A stretch of 64,000 nucleotides of DNA from Nitrosospira briensis (GTDB taxonomy: Bacteria > Pseudomonadota > Gammaproteobacteria > Burkholderiales > Nitrosomonadaceae), in contig NZ_FOVJ01000008.1 in NCBI RefSeq assembly GCF_900115125.1, positions 1 through 64,000 of the forward strand. The letters run 5' to 3'. Positions 58,229-64,000 of the stretch are shown piece by piece. Position 1 is the first letter of the stretch, and each line of letters opens with the position of its first letter. The notes under the pieces were generated by a model. It had not been told where the DNA came from. It saw only the letters and a list, made by a program, of their open reading frames with translations, and searched no databases. The position numbers were made by a program, and so were the translations under genes.

Positions 58229-59194
58229 ATGCCTAATTCATCCATACCCGCAAAAATCGTTATTGCAACGCGTGAAAGCGCACTTGCCTTGTGGCAGGCA
58301 AATTTCATTCGTGATCGGCTTGCCAAATTATACCCGCAAACCGAACTCGACATATTCGGTATGACGACCCGCGGCGATCAGATTCTTGATGTGTCCCTTT
58401 CTAAAATCGGCGGCAAGGGATTATTCATCAAGGAGCTGGAACAGGCACTGGAAGAAGGACGCGCCGATATCGCGGTGCATTCCATGAAGGACGTGCCGAT
58501 GGATATGCCGCCTGGATTCGCTCTGGCAGCTATCGCCGAACGGGAAGACCCGCGAGATGCCTTTATTTCCAATCGACACGCGAACCTCGACGCCCTGCCT
58601 CCCGGCAGTATAGTGGGGACTTCCAGCCTGCGGCGCGAGAGTCAGTTGCGCGCACGTTTTCCGCATTTGCAGGTGCAGCCCTTGCGCGGCAATGTACAGA
58701 CCCGGTTGCGCAAGCTGGATGAAGGACAATTTTCGGCAATTATTCTAGCAGCTGCCGGCTTGAAACGGCTGGGGCTGGCGGGTCGCATTACGGCTCTGCT
58801 AAGCCTTGAGCTGAGCCTGCCTGCAGTTGGGCAGGGTGCGCTCGGAATCGAATGCCGGGCAGAGCGGACCGATTTGATTCGGCTCATGGCGCCATTGCAT
58901 CATCTTCCGACGGCTCAATGCGTCGAAGCCGAGCGGGCCATGAGCCGCGCTCTGGGCGGAAGCTGCGAGGTACCGCTGGGAGGCTTTGCGGAAATCAGCG
59001 GGGGCATACTCCGGCTACGGGGATTCGTCGCCAGCCAGGATGGAGCCCGCATGATAAGTGATGAAGTAAGCGGTGATCCTGGCATGGGGATGGGAATGGG
59101 CGCACAACTGGCGCAAAACTTGAAGATACAGGGTGCGGAAGAAATTCTGACGGCGCTGGGATCGAGAGCAGCTGAGCCCGTGAGCCATCCGTGA
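58229..59194 (+). CDS. hemC: Porphobilinogen deaminase
   Basis: The haem-pathway enzyme that joins four porphobilinogens to hydroxymethylbilane. I chose the ATG at 58229 ([17 protein letters not shown]), 321 residues; the frame continues upstream to 58142, into the ppc promoter region. The [15 protein letters not shown] start, the [18 protein letters not shown] region and the dipyrromethane-linked Cys near residue 246 in [12 protein letters not shown] are all there. A GMGMGMG run lies near the C-terminus. The stop overlaps the hemD start. Confidence 0.97.
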   Translation: MPNSSIPAKIVIATRESALALWQANFIRDRLAKLYPQTELDIFGMTTRGDQILDVSLSKIGGKGLFIKELEQALEEGRADIAVHSMKDVPMDMPPGFALAAIAEREDPRDAFISNRHANLDALPPGSIVGTSSLRRESQLRARFPHLQVQPLRGNVQTRLRKLDEGQFSAIILAAAGLKRLGLAGRITALLSLELSLPAVGQGALGIECRAERTDLIRLMAPLHHLPTAQCVEAERAMSRALGGSCEVPLGGFAEISGGILRLRGFVASQDGARMISDEVSGDPGMGMGMGAQLAQNLKIQGAEEILTALGSRAAEPVSHP

Positions 59195-59994
59195 ACCATC
59201 CGCTGGCCGGGATCCATGTCCTGGTCACGCGCCCGGCTCATCAGGCGCGCGCGCTTGCTGATCGTATACAGGCAGCGGGAGGTGATCCCATTTTATTTCC
59301 GGTGCTGGAGATCCTGGATATGGCGAATCAGCGTCCCCTGCTGGATTTGACCGAGCGTCTGGATGAGTTCGACCTTGCGGTCTTTGTTAGTCCCAACGCC
59401 GTCCGCAAGGCGATGAACCGGATAAGAGAAAGGCGGACATTGCCGTCCCGCTTGAAAATCGCGGCGGTCGGCCAGGGAACTGCAAGGGAGTTGAGAAATT
59501 TTGGCGTCAATGAAGTAATCGCGCCAACCATACGTTTCGATAGCGAGGCCTTGCTGGACACGCTGGAATTAACGCAGGTGGAGGGTAAGCATGTCGTCAT
59601 TTTTCGCGGGGACGGGGGGCGCGAGTTGCTCGGTGAAACATTGCTGGAGCGGGGCGCCAGCGTAGAATATGTTGAATGCTATCGCCGCATCAAGCCGAAT
59701 TCCGATGTCGCTCCACTATTGCTGGCATGGACAACTGGCAGGATAAATGCGATTACCATAACCAGCAGCGAAGGACTGCGCAATTTGTGCGATATGGTTG
59801 GCGAGGCTGGTCAGGCGCCGCTCAAGAAAACACCATTGTTTGCTTCCCACGAGCGAATCGTTCAAGCTGCAAGGAAGCTCGGGTTTGGTCAGGTAATCCT
59901 AACCCCTGCTGGAGATGACGGCCTGATGGAAGGCCTGTTGCATTATTTTCGGCCGGAAGCCAGCGGCGAGAATCGTGTTTCAACGAAAATATGA
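59191..59994 (+). CDS. hemD: Uroporphyrinogen-III synthase
   Basis: A 267-residue enzyme that closes hydroxymethylbilane with ring inversion. GTG start overlapping hemC. The family is weakly conserved, but [18 protein letters not shown] at the start, [11 protein letters not shown], the [19 protein letters not shown] segment and [12 protein letters not shown] agree. It overlaps hemX by four bases (ATGA). Confidence 0.93.
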   Translation: MNHPLAGIHVLVTRPAHQARALADRIQAAGGDPILFPVLEILDMANQRPLLDLTERLDEFDLAVFVSPNAVRKAMNRIRERRTLPSRLKIAAVGQGTARELRNFGVNEVIAPTIRFDSEALLDTLELTQVEGKHVVIFRGDGGRELLGETLLERGASVEYVECYRRIKPNSDVAPLLLAWTTGRINAITITSSEGLRNLCDMVGEAGQAPLKKTPLFASHERIVQAARKLGFGQVILTPAGDDGLMEGLLHYFRPEASGENRVSTKI

Positions 59995-61052
59995 GTGCAC
60001 AGACTCAATCCGTCGATACCGGCAAGCCACCTCGATCAGGCAAAAGATCGCGTTCGTGGCTGGCTGCGCGCGTCAACCCTTTTTTGCTGCTTGCCCTGAT
60101 CTTTATCCCCGTGATGGCGTGGCAGTGGTATGACACCCGCGACCAGATCGCCGGATTGCAACATGAGTTGGCAAAACGGCTGGCCGAATCGGATGCGTCC
60201 GGCAAGGAGTCGCGCAATGTCGCGGTAGAGGCGACGGAGGCAGGGCGGCGGATAGAAACCAAGGTGAATTTGCTGGAAGCCAAACTGGCTGAATCGCAGA
60301 GCCAGCAACTGGCGCTGGAGGCGCTGTACCAGGAGCTTACGCGTAATCGTGATGAAGCAACGCTGGAGGAAATCGAGCAGTTGCTTCTTATTGCGAATCA
60401 ACAACTGCAACTGGCAAGTAACGTTAAAGCTGCTCTCATCGCGATGCAGGAAGCCGATGCCCGGCTGCAGCGGATTGATCGTCCCCAGTTATCCCCATTA
60501 CGCAAAATTCTCTCGCAGGACATGGATGTTCTTAAGTCCGCCCCGTATCTGGATACGGTGGGGATCAGTCTCCGCCTGGACAATCTTGCTGCTTCGGTGG
60601 ATGCTTTGCCCCTGGAGATGGAGCTTCGTCCAAAGGAAAATGCCTCTTCCGGGGGTGCAATTCCAGAGACCGGCAACATTTGGCTCAGATTCGCGCGCGA
60701 AGCCTGGGAGGACGTAAAGCGCCTGGTCCGGATTCAATACATGAACAAGCCCGATATAGCACTGCTATCGCCATCGCAGGCATATTTCCTGCGTGAGAAT
60801 TTGAAGCTGCGCCTGCTGTCGGCTCGACATGCGCTGCTCGCGCGCGACGTCGCCAGCTTCAAGGCTGATCTCGACGCATCCGTCGATTGGATCAGCCGGT
60901 ATTATGACAACGAGTCGAAACCGGTCGCAAATATTCTCGAATCGCTGCATCAGCTGCGCAACAGCGAAGTGGGTATCGAGCTGCCACGTATTTCCGCGAG
61001 TCTCGATGCCGTGCGCAATTATCGCATCGCGCGCGATCGAGGAAATAGATGA
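59991..61052 (+). CDS. hemX: HemX-like membrane protein
   Basis: 353 residues. A cytoplasmic basic N-terminus is followed by one membrane helix (PFLLLALIFIPVMAWQWY), a coiled coil (about 55-130) and a long helical C-terminal domain in the periplasm. This is the HemX fold of the hemCDXY cluster; the name implies a methyltransferase, but no SAM motif exists here. It overlaps both neighbours (ATGA). Confidence 0.9.
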   Translation: MSAQTQSVDTGKPPRSGKRSRSWLAARVNPFLLLALIFIPVMAWQWYDTRDQIAGLQHELAKRLAESDASGKESRNVAVEATEAGRRIETKVNLLEAKLAESQSQQLALEALYQELTRNRDEATLEEIEQLLLIANQQLQLASNVKAALIAMQEADARLQRIDRPQLSPLRKILSQDMDVLKSAPYLDTVGISLRLDNLAASVDALPLEMELRPKENASSGGAIPETGNIWLRFAREAWEDVKRLVRIQYMNKPDIALLSPSQAYFLRENLKLRLLSARHALLARDVASFKADLDASVDWISRYYDNESKPVANILESLHQLRNSEVGIELPRISASLDAVRNYRIARDRGNR

Positions 61053-62260
61053 AGTGGGCGCTCTGGCTTCTGGTGTTGTTTTCCGTCGCGGTGGCGGTGA
61101 CACTCGCCGCCAGATATAACAGCGGGTATGTACTGGTAGTGGCCCAGCCTTATCGGCTCGAACTATCGCTCAACCTAATGGCGGTATTGCTGCTGGCGCT
61201 ATTTTTTTTAACCTATTTCATCCTGCGGCTTGCCGTCATTACCCTCCGACTGCCGGCGGAGGTAAAGGAATTCCGCTCTCGCCGGCGCCGCGAGAAAGCA
61301 CGCAGCGCGATGCTGGACGGGCTCAAGGCGTTCTTCGAGGGCCGCTACGCCAAGGCCGAGAAATCTTCTGCTGCCGCACTGGAACTGAAAGAATCTCCCG
61401 TCATTAGCGCGATCAGTGCGCTGATCGCCGCCCGGTCCGCGCACGAACTGGGAAAATATACCCGCCGCGATGAGTTTATTGCCATGGCGGAAAGTAACGC
61501 ACCAAAGGAAATAACCGTCCGGCTGATGACACAGGCTGAATTGTTGCTGGATGAACACCGTCCTGAAGAAGCGCTGAAGATATTGCGGTCCCTGCACACC
61601 GCGGAAACGCGTCAGCATGCCGCTGCGCTGCGGTTGGAGCTGAAAGCGCAGCGGCAATTGAAAAACTGGGACGCGGTACTGAGTCTGCTCCCGCAACTGG
61701 AACAGCTTGACGCGACAGACATAACGCGGATGAAGCAACTACGCCGCCAAGCTCATGTGGAAAATCTCAAGAGCAGAACGTTGAATCCGCAGGCGCTGCA
61801 GGAGTATTGGCAGAATACTTCTTCAACTGACAAGAGAGACAGCAAGGTGGCCGCCGTTGCTGCCCGTGCGTATTCCTTGATGGGTGATTGTGCAACTGCC
61901 CGTCAGATTATCGAGGAGAGCCTGGACAGCCAATGGGATTCCGAACTGGCGGAGTTGTACGCGCAATGTCTCGGCGATGATGCCATCAGGCAAATTGAGC
62001 GTGCTGAAACCTGGCTACGCGCTCATCCCAATGACGCAAGCTTGCTGCTTGCGCTGGGCAGGCTTTGCGTCCAGCGCGAGTTGTGGGGCAAGGCGCAGAA
62101 CTATCTGGAGGCGAGCCTTTCAGTGGAACCTGGTTATCCCGCTCATCTCGCATTGGCGAAATTGAACGAGAAACTTGACCGGCCTGAATTGGCAAAGGAT
62201 CACTATGGCAAGGGACTGGAACTTGCGTTGAGGCGACTTGATGCGCGGGAGCAAGCTTAA
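61049..62260 (+). CDS. hemY: HemY-like membrane protein with TPRs
   Basis: A 403-residue protein of the HemY/porphyrin-synthesis-associated family. Two N-terminal helices (LWLLVLFSVAVAVTLAA; LMAVLLLALFFLTYFIL) are followed by a helical-repeat (TPR-like) cytoplasmic region with several Ala/Leu-rich pairs. It ends at 62260 and closes the hemCDXY operon. This is not protoporphyrinogen oxidase, which shares the name in Gram-positives. Confidence 0.92.
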   Translation: MKWALWLLVLFSVAVAVTLAARYNSGYVLVVAQPYRLELSLNLMAVLLLALFFLTYFILRLAVITLRLPAEVKEFRSRRRREKARSAMLDGLKAFFEGRYAKAEKSSAAALELKESPVISAISALIAARSAHELGKYTRRDEFIAMAESNAPKEITVRLMTQAELLLDEHRPEEALKILRSLHTAETRQHAAALRLELKAQRQLKNWDAVLSLLPQLEQLDATDITRMKQLRRQAHVENLKSRTLNPQALQEYWQNTSSTDKRDSKVAAVAARAYSLMGDCATARQIIEESLDSQWDSELAELYAQCLGDDAIRQIERAETWLRAHPNDASLLLALGRLCVQRELWGKAQNYLEASLSVEPGYPAHLALAKLNEKLDRPELAKDHYGKGLELALRRLDAREQA

Positions 62261-62382
62261 GCCAAAGGGGACCCAGGGCAGACAGTAGCGCAAATTCCAG
62301 AGCAGATGGAATGCTTTTCCCGCAAATAACTGCCGGAGTGGGTTCTTCCTGGATTGCAGGGTTCAGATGGGACGAGACAAAT

Positions 62383-63420
62383 TCAGGGCTTTGGCTGGCT
62401 GGCCGATGTAGTAAATGCATCGGAAAAGAATTCATCTTCGGGGAGGCCGCGCAGCCTGGTGAAATCCCTGTGGGCGGCTTCCACCATTGCCGGGGTGCCA
62501 CACGCATATACCTGATACCCGCTGAGATCATCGAAATCCTGCAGCACGGCTTGATGCACCAGCCCGGCCCTTCCACTCCAGTTATCCGCGGGTGGGGACT
62601 CGGAAAGCACCGGGATAAAGGTAAAATTGTCATGCTCCTGCTGCCAGCTTCCAGCCAGTTCCGCCATATAAAGATCCGCGCTGGTGCGGTTACCCCAGTA
62701 GAGCACCATCTGCCGGTAGCCGTGGAGGTTCCGCCCATGAAATACATGCTCGAGTATGCTTTTAACCGGCGCGAAGCCTGTGCCACTGGCTACGAAGATG
62801 ATCGGTTTGTCTGAATCCTCACGCAGGAAAAATGTGCCGAGTGGTCCTTCGAAGCGCAGGATGTCCTTCTCCTTCATCCGCGTGAACACATGCTCGGCGA
62901 ACGCGCCACCGCTGTAGTTGCGGACATGCAGTTGCAGCAGTTCGTCATCGTGCGGCGCATTAGCCAGCGAGTAACTTCGGCGCTTGCCGTCCTTCATGAG
63001 AATATCGATATATTGCCCGGCGAGGAACTGCAAGCGTTCGTTGGCGGGAAGCTTCAGGGAAATAACCATCACGTCGGGCGCGACCCGTTCCAGCTTTTGA
63101 ACACGGCACGGCAGCGTTTTGATTTTGATATCCTTTATTGCCCCGATCTCGCGGCACTCAATGACAAGTTCCGACAGTGGCACGGCGCAGCAAAACAAAG
63201 CCATCCCCGCCTGCTTCTCGATTTCCGTAAGCGTACTTTCGTTATGGCTGCCGAAATCGACCTTTCCCTGTATGATTTTGCCCTTGCAAGTGCCACACGC
63301 GCCGTTTCGGCACCCATAGGGAAGTGAATAACCTTCGCGAAGCGCCGCTTGCAATACGGTTTCACCAGGTTGGGCGAAAAAAACGTGGCCGCTCGGCTTG
63401 ATAGTAATTTGATGCGGCAT
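62383..63420 (-). CDS. 2Fe-2S ferredoxin-NAD(P)H flavin reductase
   Basis: A 345-residue oxidoreductase with an N-terminal plant-type 2Fe-2S domain (YGCRNGACGTCKG, then the fourth Cys in LFCCAVP), an FAD-binding domain with RRSYSLANAPHDD, and a C-terminal NAD(P) domain with VASGTGFAPVKSILE and the terminal CGTPAMV. It is built like the CDP-6-deoxyglucoseen reductase (AscD/UbiB-like) and phenol hydroxylase reductase families. The electron acceptor cannot be told. It converges on hemY. Confidence 0.9.
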   Translation of the reverse strand: MPHQITIKPSGHVFFAQPGETVLQAALREGYSLPYGCRNGACGTCKGKIIQGKVDFGSHNESTLTEIEKQAGMALFCCAVPLSELVIECREIGAIKDIKIKTLPCRVQKLERVAPDVMVISLKLPANERLQFLAGQYIDILMKDGKRRSYSLANAPHDDELLQLHVRNYSGGAFAEHVFTRMKEKDILRFEGPLGTFFLREDSDKPIIFVASGTGFAPVKSILEHVFHGRNLHGYRQMVLYWGNRTSADLYMAELAGSWQQEHDNFTFIPVLSESPPADNWSGRAGLVHQAVLQDFDDLSGYQVYACGTPAMVEAAHRDFTRLRGLPEDEFFSDAFTTSASQPKP

Positions 63421-63469
63421 CGGGTTGTGAATGATTCAGTAAGACAGGCCCTAACTGGCGACAAACAAA

Positions 63470-64000
63470 ATGAATGCGATGAAACGACGGACTCTTTTAA
63501 TTGTTGGCTGCGGCGACATCGCCTTGCGTGCGGCTCCTCTGCTACAGGCGCACTATCGGTTGCTGGGCCTGTACCGCAAGCCGGAGAGCCGCGACCTCCT
63601 GCGTCGGCATGGAATTACGCCGGTATCTGGAGATCTCGACATACCCGGTAGTCTTGGCAAGGTGGCCGGAATGGCACATGCAGTTCTGCACCTTGCTCCG
63701 CCACCTGTTCGAGGTCGACGAGATACCCGCACTGCAAACCTCCTGGCAGCACTGGCAAAGCGGCCAAAGATGAAGGAGGCAATATTACCACAACGCCTTG
63801 TTTACATCAGTACCAGCGGTGTATATGGCAACTGCCGGGGTGCGCAGGTAGATGAAACCCGCTTGATCAATCCGCAGACGGAACGTGCTTTGCGCCGTGC
63901 CGATGCCGAAAGACAGATACGCGGTTGGGGGCTGCGCAACGGAGTGAATGTTTCGATTCTTCGCGTGCCTGGAATTTACGCAGACGATCGTCTGCCGTTC
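63470..64000 (+). CDS. SDR/NAD-dependent epimerase-like protein (partial)
   Basis: An open frame from the ATG at 63470 that continues to the window end without a stop (177 codons seen). The Rossmann start RTLLIVGCGDIALRAAPLL contains the GxGxxA fold, VYISTSGVYGNCRG resembles the catalytic YxxxK-side TSG-VYG of extended SDRs, and the SILRVPGIYADDRLP segment is typical of YeeZ-type nucleoside-diphosphate-sugar epimerase homologues. It is divergently oriented to the flavin reductase with 49 bases between the two starts. The C-terminus lies outside the window. Confidence 0.85.
   Translation, partial: MNAMKRRTLLIVGCGDIALRAAPLLQAHYRLLGLYRKPESRDLLRRHGITPVSGDLDIPGSLGKVAGMAHAVLHLAPPPVRGRRDTRTANLLAALAKRPKMKEAILPQRLVYISTSGVYGNCRGAQVDETRLINPQTERALRRADAERQIRGWGLRNGVNVSILRVPGIYADDRLPF

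Noticed and set aside
63349-63773. Two short plus frames at the right end
   Set aside because: They are out-of-frame shadows of the epimerase-like gene, whose true frame is open from 63470 to the window end.

Overview
The window looks like a stretch of conserved chromosome from a betaproteobacterium. The most likely group is Nitrosomonadaceae, Nitrosospira-like ammonia oxidisers. That placement is inferred from protein style and gene order (mlaFEDCB-ABC-ibaG, rpoH-ftsXEY with the M16 pair and rsmD-coaD, ppc next to hemCDXY, several c-type cytochrome and copper-handling genes) and was not tested by any search. Nearly all genes are housekeeping genes in orders known from other Beta- and Gammaproteobacteria. 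No phage, CRISPR array, defence island, rRNA operon or intact insertion sequence is visible.

Layout. 1-2.8 kb: end of a CopD/redoxin-like gene, a His-rich periplasmic protein, a UMF1-type transporter and a small helical protein. 2.8-3.4 kb: decayed DNA with a possible IS3 OrfA trace, ending at a tRNA-Thr gene. 3.7-9.1 kb: aroQ, accB, accC, prmA and a zinc-ribbon membrane protein, interrupted by one opposite-strand glycine-zipper gene. 9.1-9.7 kb: a gene-free GC-rich stretch with strong hairpins. 9.7-15.1 kb: the Mla phospholipid transport operon, an ABC-2 exporter and ibaG. 15.1-18.7 kb (minus strand): rpoH, ftsX, ftsE, ftsY. 18.8-22.9 kb: two M16 peptidases, rsmD, coaD and a ferredoxin. 22.9-28.6 kb (minus): yggS, dnaE and a YheT hydrolase. 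28.6-30 kb: sparse DNA with a small secreted protein and tRNA-Lys. 30-42.7 kb: thiO, yebC-ruvCAB, ybgC-tolQRAB-pal-cpoB, queE-queC and aat-bpt. 42.7-47 kb: a secreted TPR protein, pyrD, rsxB, nth and a DUF1841 gene. 47-58.1 kb (minus): a cupin, two tandem cytochromes c, uup, a divergent inorganic pyrophosphatase, corC-ybeY-phoH-miaB and ppc. 58.2-64 kb: hemC-hemD-hemX-hemY, a 2Fe-2S flavin reductase (minus) and the start of an SDR/epimerase gene cut by the window end.

Functional themes: the cell envelope (Mla lipid traffic, Tol-Pal, FtsEX), DNA replication and repair (dnaE, ruvABC, nth), tRNA and rRNA modification (queE/queC, miaB, rsmD, ybeY), the N-degron pathway (aat, bpt), fatty acid and anaplerotic carbon entry (accBC, ppc), and haem synthesis plus cytochromes. 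The last theme fits a respiratory lifestyle rich in c-type haem.

I did not find a clearly new system. The best leads are modest: the His-rich/CopD copper pair, the hairpin-rich element upstream of mlaF, the divergent pyrophosphatase, the tandem cytochromes, the small basic ORF that overlaps the accB start, and the two tRNA genes whose 3' ends face decayed DNA.
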